From Psychrobacter sp. Ps6 (GTDB lineage Bacteria; Pseudomonadota; Gammaproteobacteria; Pseudomonadales; Moraxellaceae): 64,000 nt of DNA. Positions 56,542-64,000 of the stretch are shown here, in pieces; within the stretch, counting starts at the first letter, position 1, and each line of letters begins with the position of its first letter. The stretch lies in assembly GCF_022129235.1 (NCBI RefSeq), contig NZ_JADQAI010000004.1, forward strand, positions 62,001-126,000. Reading direction: 5' to 3'. The position numbers and the translations under genes are program-made. The notes below the pieces were generated by a model that made no database searches, had not been told where the DNA came from, and saw nothing but the letters and a program-made list of their open reading frames with translations.

Positions 56542-56738
56542 ATGGTTAGCTATGGATAATTACAGATGAATAAAGTGTGGAAAACGTAGAAATTCATAAA
56601 ATTCATTTAGCCTAAATGCTATGATAGGCGCTGTTTCATTCTGTCTGAATTTTGATAGTACATAAATAATAAATAGCTATTAAAAATTATTAGAATCTGA
56701 CAAGCCTATTTAGAACGCCAAAAGTAAAAGCCGAGGTT

Positions 56739-57443
56739 ATGATGTTTTTAGCAATGGATACCGTGTTCGACCAGTGTTCGATCGCGATTTTAGATTCGAG
56801 TGGACAGGTACTGTCGAGCCATACCGAAACAGGTAAACGCCAGCAGACTCAGCAGATTTTACCGATGATTGATGCGGCATTATCTGAGGCGCAGTTACGT
56901 CTTGCTGACATACAAGCCTTGATATTTAATCGCGGACCGGGTGCGTTCAGTGGTATTCGTATCAACACTGCCGTGGTGCAAGCGTTATCTGTCGCGCATG
57001 ACTTGCCTTGTGTTGGTGTCTCTAGCCTACAAGCGATTGCACAATCTGTGTATCAACAGTACGGGCTGACCCACCTTTATAGCGCTCTTGATGCTCGTAT
57101 GCAGCAAGTCTATTTTGGACAATATGAGTTGGTAGTTGACGAGCAGTTAGGTTATAGCATTATGCAGCCAGTCTTGGCTGATGGCAGTGATAGTACAGAG
57201 CAACTACTAGATTATGATAGTAAAACAGCGCTCAATCTTCCTATCGTGGGGAATGGCGCGATGCTATTAGCACGACATGATCAGCAAGTGTGCCATGAAG
57301 ACGTTTGGCCAGACGCTGTTATCATCGGGCAGCTTGGTGTTGCCCAATTTGCAAACGATGGCGGTACAGAAGCGTCACAGGCATTACCAAAATATCTACG
57401 CAATCAAGCTTGGAAAACGCTCAAAGAACAAGGTAAAGCATAG
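56739..57443 (+). CDS. tsaB: tRNA threonylcarbamoyladenosine biosynthesis protein TsaB
   Basis: Partner of TsaD in forming t6A37 on ANN-decoding tRNAs. The 234 aa have the ASKHA-like start MFLAMDTVFDQCSIAIL, the family motif LIFNRGPGAFSGIRI, GVSSLQAIAQ and ALDARMQQVYFGQY. GAGGTT precedes two adjacent ATGs. The gene is followed by uppP after 85 bases, with no terminator between. Confidence 0.93.
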   Translation: MMFLAMDTVFDQCSIAILDSSGQVLSSHTETGKRQQTQQILPMIDAALSEAQLRLADIQALIFNRGPGAFSGIRINTAVVQALSVAHDLPCVGVSSLQAIAQSVYQQYGLTHLYSALDARMQQVYFGQYELVVDEQLGYSIMQPVLADGSDSTEQLLDYDSKTALNLPIVGNGAMLLARHDQQVCHEDVWPDAVIIGQLGVAQFANDGGTEASQALPKYLRNQAWKTLKEQGKA

Positions 57444-57528
57444 CTTTTGAGTATCTTTTAAGCATTAATCAATATAAAACCAACGTTAATATAGGACAGC
57501 CAATCGGCCTGTTTTTAGGAAAGTCATT

Positions 57529-58371
57529 GTGGATATACTGTTATTCGTTCAAGCTGTCATCATGGGTATCGTGGAAGGTATCACTGAGTTTTTACCTATC
57601 TCTAGCACGGGATATTTGATTCTATCAGCAGATGTGATGGGATTTTGGACCAAAGAAAAAGTAGATCTGTTTGTGGTCGTAGTACAGCTTGGCGCTATTT
57701 TGGCAGTGATTTATGATTATTGGGGTAGACTCTGGCAAGCGTTGATGGGACTCATAACAGGTAAAGCAGAAGGCATGACCAATCCAAGGCAGCTGGGACT
57801 GAGCCTGATTGTCGCGACCATTCCTGTAATGATTGTTGGCTTTACCTTTGCCGATGAAATCAAAGCGTATTTATTCAATCCTATTGTCGTTGCGATTATG
57901 CTTATCATCGGCGGTCTGCTCATATTCTATGTGGAAAAACGCCCTAAAACCATCATTGCAAAAGAAGCAGAAGATGTCAGTATAAAAACGGCCCTAATGA
58001 TTGGTCTGTTTCAATGTCTGGCTCTGATACCAGGGACGTCGCGTTCGGGAGCCACTATTATTGGGGCGCTATGGCTTGGGGTCTCACGTAAGGCATCTGC
58101 TGAGTTCTCATTCTTTTTGGGTATTCCTGTCATTGTAGGCGCGGCATTATTAGATTTGCTCAAACACGGTGATGTACTGAGCAATCGTGAAGACTGGTTG
58201 GTGCTCGGTATCGGCACCATCGTTTCATTTGTCGTGGCGCTACTCTGTATTCGCTTGCTTGTAGCATGGGTGAGTCGCCGTGACTTTACCATTTTTGCTT
58301 GGTTACGCATTATTACGGGTGTTATCGTGTTGGTTGCGGCTTGGGGCTTTGGTTACCAAATGGCGGGCTAG
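57529..58371 (+). CDS. uppP: Undecaprenyl-diphosphatase UppP (BacA)
   Basis: Integral membrane phosphatase that recycles undecaprenyl pyrophosphate for wall synthesis and confers bacitracin tolerance. Motif GIVEGITEFLPISSTGYLIL near the start and the second conserved motif ALIPGTSRSGATIIGALWLGVSRKAS are exact family hallmarks. 280 aa with about eight membrane segments. GTG start at 57529 with TAGGAAAG before it. Confidence 0.96.
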   Translation: MDILLFVQAVIMGIVEGITEFLPISSTGYLILSADVMGFWTKEKVDLFVVVVQLGAILAVIYDYWGRLWQALMGLITGKAEGMTNPRQLGLSLIVATIPVMIVGFTFADEIKAYLFNPIVVAIMLIIGGLLIFYVEKRPKTIIAKEAEDVSIKTALMIGLFQCLALIPGTSRSGATIIGALWLGVSRKASAEFSFFLGIPVIVGAALLDLLKHGDVLSNREDWLVLGIGTIVSFVVALLCIRLLVAWVSRRDFTIFAWLRIITGVIVLVAAWGFGYQMAG

Positions 58372-58428
58372 ATTTGCGTTATGATTTAACACGCCAGTAA
58401 TTTATAGTGAAAATAAGCAGCAAATAGG

Positions 58429-59331
58429 ATGATGGTTATGACCGATGTGCCCCAAACGTATGACGAGACAGGTGCTGTTGTACATTGTCAGTTGTTCTAC
58501 GTCAATGACAGCCAGCAAGCACAGATTGAGAGTCTACAGTCATTAATAGCTGAGCACAAACTACCAATCGTCTTAGAGACTGAACTCTCCACGGAAAAAT
58601 TAACACAGAAACGTCGCCAGCAACTGAGCCAAACATCCTCTCAACCTATTTTGCTGCTTGATGAAAAAGATAAGCTATCATGGATTAGTGATGGACTGAG
58701 CGTGTCACCAGAGTGGGATAAGCTGCAACGCCGCGTGGTGAGTGCTGGTCGTAAGTCGGAGCTATTACTGCAAGCAGCAAAGATTACCGCAGATAGCCAT
58801 GTTATCGATGCAACGGCTGGCTTTGGCCATGATAGTCTGATATTGGGCAGTACAGGTGCCCAAGTCATTATGCTTGAGCAGCAGCCGCTAATGGCGCTGC
58901 TGTTACTTGCAGAACAAGAGCGTATGAGCGCGCTACCTAATTGGCAAAAGCTGATGAGCCGTCTACATATTACTAATGCTGATGCGCTAAGTTACTTTAC
59001 CGAGACTGGCTCTGTAGAAAATAAACAAAGTACTATTGATGTGGTGTATCTTGACCCTATGTTTCCAGAGGATAGCTACCAAGACAGTAAGACAGGCAAA
59101 GGCGCAAAAGTAGGTAAGCACATGCAGGCGCTGCATCAATTGGCTTGTCCACCAACGCTAGAGGAAGAGCGCCAACTGCTAAATAGCGCTAAGGCAATTG
59201 TGAGTCGAAGCGCGCAAGGACAAGGCCGTGTGGTCGTGAAGCGTCCGCAATTTGCACCATTGCTGGCTGAACAGCCGGCTAGCGAAAGCTGGCATAATGA
59301 AGCGGTGCGCTTTGATGGGTATTTTGTCTGA
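58429..59331 (+). CDS. rsmJ: 16S rRNA (guanine1516-N2)-methyltransferase RsmJ
   Basis: Methylates G1516 of 16S rRNA. The 300 aa show the SAM site VIDATAGFGHDSLILGSTGA, MLEQQPLMALLL, DVVYLDPMFPEDSYQDSKTG, GKHMQALHQL and the C-terminal VVVKRPQFAPLLAEQPAS, all typical of the RsmJ (DUF548) family. The N-terminal ~100 residues are a divergent region with ILLLDEKDKLSWIS. ATG codons at 58429, 58432 and 58438 compete. An SD-like AGGATG fits the last one best. Confidence 0.92.
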   Translation: MMVMTDVPQTYDETGAVVHCQLFYVNDSQQAQIESLQSLIAEHKLPIVLETELSTEKLTQKRRQQLSQTSSQPILLLDEKDKLSWISDGLSVSPEWDKLQRRVVSAGRKSELLLQAAKITADSHVIDATAGFGHDSLILGSTGAQVIMLEQQPLMALLLLAEQERMSALPNWQKLMSRLHITNADALSYFTETGSVENKQSTIDVVYLDPMFPEDSYQDSKTGKGAKVGKHMQALHQLACPPTLEEERQLLNSAKAIVSRSAQGQGRVVVKRPQFAPLLAEQPASESWHNEAVRFDGYFV

Positions 59332-59448
59332 TAGCGATTGTTTGATGTTGATCAGACAGCCACTGTTTGTGATAAATGAGTGGATAAGTATCAATGTACC
59401 TAATCCATAGGCTTGAGTATTTAGAATACATGTATTCAGGAGCAGGAA

Positions 59449-59688
59449 ATGTCAACGCTAATCATTTGGGTCATGGGTGCAGGCTTACTGTTGGTCAATA
59501 TCATGTTGCGTACTCAAGTGCTCAGGCTTGAAGCGCGTCTAAAAGAATTGAGCAATCCACAAGAGCAATTGGCATTTTTGCGTCAACAAGCAGCACACAA
59601 AGATAAAATCCCTGCGATTAAAGCGTTACGCAAACAGTATCCTGAATTGTCTCTAGTCGAAGCCAATAACTTATGGCAACAAATCTAA
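59449..59688 (+). CDS. Small membrane-anchored protein with L7/L12-tail-like C-terminus
   Basis: 79 aa. One N-terminal hydrophobic segment (LIIWVMGAGLLLVNIML) would anchor it, followed by a charged, helical LRLEARLKELSNPQEQL and a C-terminal IKALRKQYPELSLVEANNLWQ. The last part recalls the helix-turn-helix of the ribosomal L7/L12 C-terminal fold, which is reused in many unannotated proteins. This is inference from pattern only. AGGAGCAGG before the ATG is a strong SD. Confidence 0.65.
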   Translation: MSTLIIWVMGAGLLLVNIMLRTQVLRLEARLKELSNPQEQLAFLRQQAAHKDKIPAIKALRKQYPELSLVEANNLWQQI

Positions 59689-59692
59689 CGAT

Positions 59693-59866
59693 TAGGGCGT
59701 GTCGCTAATTCAAACGTTTATCACTAAATGGGCTAAAATGGCTAAATATTTACCAAATGGCGTCAAATAGCTGGTCAATATCTCGATATTGTCTGCACTA
59801 TTTTCCTTGTTTGTCTGTGATTTATCTCATTTTTATCACTATTTTTAAAATAGGGATACGCCCTAG
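59693..59866. mobile_element. MITE-like element, full copy
   Basis: 174 bases without coding capacity bounded by inverted ends TAGGGCGTGTCGCTA and TAGGGATACGCCCTA (mismatches in the inner part), with TA at each outer edge. Both ends match the short element at 11960-12017. Lies between the small anchored gene and ubiA. Confidence 0.75.
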
Positions 59867-59909
59867 TAAAAAAGCATATAACACTCTTTATTGACGATAA
59901 TAAGAAGCC

Positions 59910-60827
59910 ATGACATTTAAAGACAAACTACAAGCCTATATCCAGCTCACGCGTTTTGATAAACCAGTGGGTATTGAGCTCTTACTATGGCCGACATTAT
60001 GGGGCGTACTGTTAGCTGCCATGGGTCAAGCACAGCAGCAAGGAGTTGCAGCAGGTCTACCAACGCTCAAGATATTTGCGATATTTGCGCTCGGTGCGAT
60101 ATTTATGCGCGCCGCTGGTTGTGCGATTAATGATTTTGCTGATCGTAAAGTAGATGGTCATGTAACTCGCACCAAAGGTCGTCCATTAGCAGATGGACGT
60201 CTATCTGGTAAAGAAGCCATTGCTGCATTTTTAGTACTGGTATTACTCAGTGCCAGTTTGCTGTTTTTCTTACCCGTTGCCGTATTTTATTGGTCATTGG
60301 GTGCTGTTGTCTTGGCCTTTATTTATCCATTTATGAAGCGCTATACCCATCTGCCGCAAGTATTTTTAGCAGCTGCTTTTGGGTGGGCCATACCGATGTC
60401 TTATGTGGCGGTGCAGGGCGCTCCCGATATTTGGTGCTGGCTATTATTCTTTGCTTATATGTGCTGGACGGTGGCCTATGATACGCAGTACGCAATGGCT
60501 GACCGCGAGGATGATCTCAAGATTGGTGTCAAATCAACGGCGATATTATTTGGGCGCTATGATGTGATTATTATCTCAATTCTGCAAATGCTATTTTTGC
60601 TGATGATGGGCGCGGCTATGTGGCATTACTTTGCCCCAACAGCGCTAGGCGTGACACCCGTATTCGGATTGGCATTGGTAGCGATGATGTTTGCCAAACA
60701 AAACAGCTCGTGTGCCAGTCGCAATGCGCAGGCTTGCTTTCAGGCATTCTTAGCCAATATCTGGGTAGGACGCTATGTTTTTGCGCTTATTGCAATTGCT
60801 TGTGTATGGACGACTCTAAATGGATAA
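59910..60827 (+). CDS. ubiA: 4-hydroxybenzoate octaprenyltransferase UbiA
   Basis: Prenylates 4-hydroxybenzoate in ubiquinone synthesis at the inner membrane. The 305 aa have about eight helices and both Asp-rich motifs: [20 protein letters not shown] and [13 protein letters not shown]. The usual partner ubiC is absent upstream. The stop overlaps the ATG of the DUF4112 gene by eight bases (ATGGATAA), so the two are translationally coupled. Confidence 0.96.
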   Translation: MTFKDKLQAYIQLTRFDKPVGIELLLWPTLWGVLLAAMGQAQQQGVAAGLPTLKIFAIFALGAIFMRAAGCAINDFADRKVDGHVTRTKGRPLADGRLSGKEAIAAFLVLVLLSASLLFFLPVAVFYWSLGAVVLAFIYPFMKRYTHLPQVFLAAAFGWAIPMSYVAVQGAPDIWCWLLFFAYMCWTVAYDTQYAMADREDDLKIGVKSTAILFGRYDVIIISILQMLFLLMMGAAMWHYFAPTALGVTPVFGLALVAMMFAKQNSSCASRNAQACFQAFLANIWVGRYVFALIAIACVWTTLNG

Positions 60828-61497
60828 ATTTAAGAAGTTACCGAGATTTAAAGCAAAAAAATCCTCCGCTACAAATGGCTCAGGCGTCGATTATCAGGCA
60901 AAACTTGCTGAGCATGGACTGACACGCGAGCAAGTTATCGCCACCGAGCGTAAACTGGCAAAGTTTGCTAATACAATGGATTCTCTTGTCCGCGTGCCTT
61001 TTACCAAGCAAGGCATGGGTGCAGATGCGGCACTCTCTACCATTCCTCTCGCAGGGGATGTCGCAGGGCTAATATTGACCAGCTATGCTTTTATACTGGG
61101 TCGTCAGCTGGGTGTTCCTGCCGATAAAATGACACCCGCTGTTAGACTGGCGCTGATTGATATGGTCGTTGGTATTGTGCCGGGTATTGGAACATTGCTA
61201 GATATTTTTATTCGTCCTAGCCGCAAGACATTGGGTATCGTACACGAGCATTTGCACGATGAGTATGGTATCACCGAGACGATGCATATGGATCGGCCTT
61301 TTTTGCATCAGTCATTAGAAGACAAGCAGCAGCAAAGCCGCTTTGGCGCTTTTTGGCGCAATCCCATAGTGGCTTGGCTGTACTTGCATATCCCTGACAT
61401 GTTGGGACTCATCGTGATTGTATTTGTCGGTTGGGGGATATGGACGGCCATAAGTTGGTTGGTCGGACTTTTTGGTCAATCAACTGGGTTTGGTTAA
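60820..61497 (+). CDS. DUF4112-type membrane protein
   Basis: 225 aa. A basic N-terminus is followed by a hallmark pattern of DUF4112 proteins: [58 protein letters not shown]. Hydrophobic segments at about 75-95, 108-126 and, at the end, [18 protein letters not shown]. Function unknown. It overlaps ubiA by eight bases, suggesting a membrane or quinone-related role, but this is only context. Confidence 0.82.
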   Translation: MDKFKKLPRFKAKKSSATNGSGVDYQAKLAEHGLTREQVIATERKLAKFANTMDSLVRVPFTKQGMGADAALSTIPLAGDVAGLILTSYAFILGRQLGVPADKMTPAVRLALIDMVVGIVPGIGTLLDIFIRPSRKTLGIVHEHLHDEYGITETMHMDRPFLHQSLEDKQQQSRFGAFWRNPIVAWLYLHIPDMLGLIVIVFVGWGIWTAISWLVGLFGQSTGFG

Positions 61498-61559
61498 ATA
61501 AAATTATCTACCAGAAAGTTAAGTAAATACGAGTGAGTAGAGACCAGTAAATAGAGATA

Positions 61560-61598
61560 AAAAAAGCGGCAACGATAGTAACGTTTGCCGCTTTTAAT
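61560..61598. terminator. Bidirectional intrinsic terminator
   Basis: AAAAGCGGCAACG and CGTTTGCCGCTTTT pair with one bulge over a seven-base loop, with T/A runs on both sides. Ends the ubiA operon and, on the minus strand, the lipoprotein gene. Confidence 0.85.
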
Positions 61599-61637
61599 TA
61601 TTTAAGATAAGACTTTCAAAAAGGATGCAGTTAGTAC

Positions 61638-62282
61638 TTATTCGGTGACGACTTCTGCTTCAGCACTGATAGCATCAAAGCTAGTGACTTTATTGTTTTG
61701 GATAAGATCAATGGTGCCACCACCTGCATGACTCACCAATTGAATACTACCATCGGCTGAGCGATAAGTGGGGTTGTTACCTTGTCCTTCTGGTGCGCTG
61801 AGTGTCATTTTGGGCTGGTTGGGGCGAGTGACGATGGCATTGAGCAACCCTGCAGCTGACGTTTCAAAAACGACCGATAAGGTATCGCCTGCTTCGCTTT
61901 TGTAGCGCACATCAGTGATTTGTGCGCCTTTAATGGCCTGTTTTGGATGGGGCGCTGTACCAGTATTACTTGGTGCAGCGACAGTGCCTCCAAGATCTTG
62001 CTCTAATTCAGTCAAGCTCACATCACGCTCTGAATTAGCGTCAGTCTGTGATGGGTTCTGAGCATTCTCTATACTGTCATCTGCTGCTTCATTGACATTA
62101 ATATTTGTGGTGACAGGCGTGGTTTGTGTTGACGTTTCAGATGGTGTTTCGGTAGGTGCTTCAGGTTCTGGCGTTTCTTGACAGGCAGTTAGCAGAAATA
62201 AACTCAAAAAAACAGCAGAAGCCTTGAGACAGTGAACCTTAGCATTTGTTGAGCTTGGTAATTTTAAGAAGAAAGTGGTCAT
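61638..62282 (-). CDS. Predicted lipoprotein
   Basis: From ATG 62282 the protein has 214 aa with a signal sequence ending in the lipobox FLLTAC, then a Thr/Glu/Pro-rich linker (PEPEAPTETPSETSTQ). The folded C-terminal ~110 residues have beta-rich TDVRYKSEAGDTLSVVFETSA and VTRPNQPKMTLSAPEG. No known domain recognised. The 19 residues ahead of MTTFFLKL on the longest ORF are rejected. Envelope location is inferred. Confidence 0.75.
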   Translation of the reverse strand: MTTFFLKLPSSTNAKVHCLKASAVFLSLFLLTACQETPEPEAPTETPSETSTQTTPVTTNINVNEAADDSIENAQNPSQTDANSERDVSLTELEQDLGGTVAAPSNTGTAPHPKQAIKGAQITDVRYKSEAGDTLSVVFETSAAGLLNAIVTRPNQPKMTLSAPEGQGNNPTYRSADGSIQLVSHAGGGTIDLIQNNKVTSFDAISAEAEVVTE

Positions 62283-62364
62283 AATCAGGTTTATCCGTTG
62301 ATAAAGCGCTATATAAATGTGGCAATTTGCGAGGGTCAACCTGCCAGTTAATGACCCTATATTA

Positions 62365-62799
62365 TTACGTATTGACCGTAATAACCAGCTTGCGCTGTCC
62401 GCTATATCCAGTCACGTCTCTATGCTCACATAAGTAAACCCCTTGCCAAATACCTAGACCCAATGCACCATCAATCAGCGGAATGGTTAAACTAACGCCT
62501 AGCATCATGCTTTTAAAATGAGCGGGCAAGTCATCTGACCCTTCTAGTGTGTGGCGGTACTCTAGCTGATCGGCTGGGGCGATTTTATTGAGCCACTCTT
62601 CAGTATCTAGTCGGACGTCTGGGTCGGCATTTTCATTAATCGTAAGACTGGCTGAGGTGTGCTGCAAAAACAAATGAACCAACCCTGCTTTATCAGAGTG
62701 AGGTATTAGCTGAGCAACGGCTGCTTCGATAATCGGCGTGATGATATGAATACCGCGCGCATAAGTAGGTAGGGTAATGGTGGTTTGATGATAGCTCAT
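62365..62799 (-). CDS. YjbQ family (UPF0047) protein
   Basis: 144 aa beginning MSYHQTTITLPTYARGIHII. The family's GLVHLFLQHTSASLTINENA, AHFKSMMLGVSLTIPLIDGALGLG-W-G-Y-CEHRD motif and C-terminal strand RKLVITV are complete, including the His/Glu residues grouped near the putative metal site. These proteins complement thiamine-phosphate synthase in E. coli, but their main role is unsettled. Fits the standard length of about 140 aa. Confidence 0.88.
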   Translation of the reverse strand: MSYHQTTITLPTYARGIHIITPIIEAAVAQLIPHSDKAGLVHLFLQHTSASLTINENADPDVRLDTEEWLNKIAPADQLEYRHTLEGSDDLPAHFKSMMLGVSLTIPLIDGALGLGIWQGVYLCEHRDVTGYSGQRKLVITVNT

Positions 62800-62905
62800 G
62801 ATGCTTATCTCATTGTCGGAATGAACATTAAATAAAGATATCAAAAGATAATATGAATCGTCGAAAGCGCTGTTTTGATTTACATAAATATCATTCTAAA
62901 TGATA

Positions 62906-64000
62906 TTAAGTCAGCGGCGTCTGTAGACGGGTACGATTGGGTGATAGACGTGCGAGCATCGCATCGGATAGTGGCGCAAACAATCCTAGCATCATACCCG
63001 CTAATGCTTCAGCGCAGATGGGCGCCAACGCATACCCTTTTGCTCCCATTGCACTCATGGTCCAAATTCGCTGACTGTTGGTTAGCTGCCCAACGATGGG
63101 ATGATAATCAGGCGTTTGGGTGCGAATGCCAGCACGCCCTTGCCATAGGCTCGTATCGACTGGCACGATAGATTGCATTTCAGGAATAGCAGCAACGAGC
63201 TTGTCCCGGCTAATCTGATGCTCGTCATCTCGTATGTCAGTACTCGTATCATTGCGGATAAAGCTTGCCCCTAGTAATAGATAAGGCTCGCCAGCGGTGA
63301 CAGTGTTTAGCTCATCATCGCCAGTCTGTGCGTTAAATAGCGCACAGTACCCACTATATTTAAGCGGTATTTTTGGCAAACCTTTCAGTTGCTCTACGTC
63401 AGGTGTAAACCAAGACAGCTGCCCACGAATTTTACGGCAATCAAAAATACGCTTATCTAATTGATGACTCTCAAAAGCGGCGCAAATAACGACATTATCA
63501 GCAAAAATAGAGACAGTTTCCTGATTTTGATCACTGCCTTCAATACACACTTGCTGTTCAGTTTCGTTAATTTTACTCACGTTTAATTGCTGAAAACGAA
63601 TGAGTGGATGTGTCAATATAATAATTTTCAATGCTTGCGGGTTGACCAAACCAGACTGGGGTAAGTATAAGTTCTCTGATAAGTCTTGCTCTTTTAGTCC
63701 ACTAATATTCTGCGCTTGCTCATGGGATAGGGTAGTTGCCATCTCATCAGGATAATCTGCGATTTGCTCGGTGCCAATATTGGCTTTTATCAGTAAATCA
63801 AGCGCACCAGTCGGTTCAAGTACTGGCGCTGTATTGAGCTTTATTGCTTTTTGATTGAGGTCTCGGTACAGCCTGCTGCTATAAAGGTAACCGATGGTAT
63901 GTAAATGCTCATCAACGTGGTGAATAGGCGTCATTTTGGGGGCAAGCAAGGCTCGAGGATTGCCTGAAGCCCCTGCCAAAGGCACTGATTTATCCAATAA
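62906..64000 (-). CDS. mnmC: MnmC FAD-dependent oxidoreductase domain, 5' part beyond window
   Basis: The coding frame is open to the right edge, so the N-terminus lies outside. Visible is the D-amino-acid-oxidase-like MnmC domain: [16 protein letters not shown] (the MnmC-specific loop), the FAD-domain segment [21 protein letters not shown] and the C-terminal [20 protein letters not shown] plus [18 protein letters not shown], which bind FAD and close the active site. MnmC finishes mnm5s2U34 in tRNA wobble positions. Whether the usual N-terminal methyltransferase is fused cannot be judged. Confidence 0.85.
   Translation of the reverse strand, partial: LLDKSVPLAGASGNPRALLAPKMTPIHHVDEHLHTIGYLYSSRLYRDLNQKAIKLNTAPVLEPTGALDLLIKANIGTEQIADYPDEMATTLSHEQAQNISGLKEQDLSENLYLPQSGLVNPQALKIIILTHPLIRFQQLNVSKINETEQQVCIEGSDQNQETVSIFADNVVICAAFESHQLDKRIFDCRKIRGQLSWFTPDVEQLKGLPKIPLKYSGYCALFNAQTGDDELNTVTAGEPYLLLGASFIRNDTSTDIRDDEHQISRDKLVAAIPEMQSIVPVDTSLWQGRAGIRTQTPDYHPIVGQLTNSQRIWTMSAMGAKGYALAPICAEALAGMMLGLFAPLSDAMLARLSPNRTRLQTPLT

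Overview
The window is a stretch of chromosome from a gammaproteobacterium of the family Moraxellaceae, most probably Psychrobacter. This rests on moderate-to-low GC, the division cluster order murG-murC-ddl-ftsQ-ftsA-ftsZ-lpxC, a SpoT whose synthetase half is degenerate (as described for Acinetobacter), and many Ser/Asn/Asp-rich N-terminal extensions on housekeeping proteins. It is core genome: no prophage, complete insertion sequence, CRISPR array, rRNA or tRNA gene was seen.

Layout. 1-9.3 kb: end of the dcw cell-wall/division cluster (murG, murC, ddl, ftsQ, ftsA, ftsZ) followed by lpxC. 9.5-18.7 kb: dciA-like helicase loader, a secreted CHAP hydrolase, a DOMON-like protein, yhbY, rlmE, ftsH, folP, an sdhE/cptA-like pair and a YidB-like protein. 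18.7-23.9 kb: recX and recA on the minus strand, a 1 kb non-coding gap with an AT-rich tract and DnaA-box-like 9-mers, trmB, and an unusual membrane protein with a pilin-like tail. 23.9-35.2 kb, almost all minus strand: a KefB/C-type antiporter, a hypothetical protein, a zinc-type CDF transporter, priA, ridA, spoT, rpoZ and gmk. The last five are co-directional and centre on nucleotide and stringent-response metabolism. 35.5-45.7 kb, plus strand: ispH, a thioesterase, htpG, a membrane-anchored caspase-like C13 peptidase, S-formylglutathione hydrolase, rpe and several small unknown genes. 45.7-46.3 kb: rpmG and rpmB on the minus strand. 46.8-52.5 kb: one giant lipoprotein built of about a dozen Ig-like repeats. 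52.6-64 kb: purU, ypjD-like, ffh, tsaB, uppP, rsmJ, a small anchored protein, ubiA, a DUF4112 gene, a lipoprotein, a YjbQ protein and the truncated 3' part of mnmC running off the right edge.

Most operons end in clear intrinsic terminators, several of them bidirectional between convergent genes. Two sigma-32-like promoters sit before ftsH and htpG. Two copies of a small TAGGGCG-ended MITE-like repeat lie at 11.96 and 59.69 kb, and the shorter looks like an internal deletion of the longer.

The most interesting leads are an FtsA whose phosphate-1 motif is lost, the pseudo-synthetase SpoT, the DUF2628-like/pilin-like fusion, the C13 caspase-like membrane protease, the Ig-repeat lipoprotein with a recurring helix motif, the DnaA-box cluster beside recA, and the MITE pair. 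No database search was possible. All family assignments come from motif and gene-order recognition.
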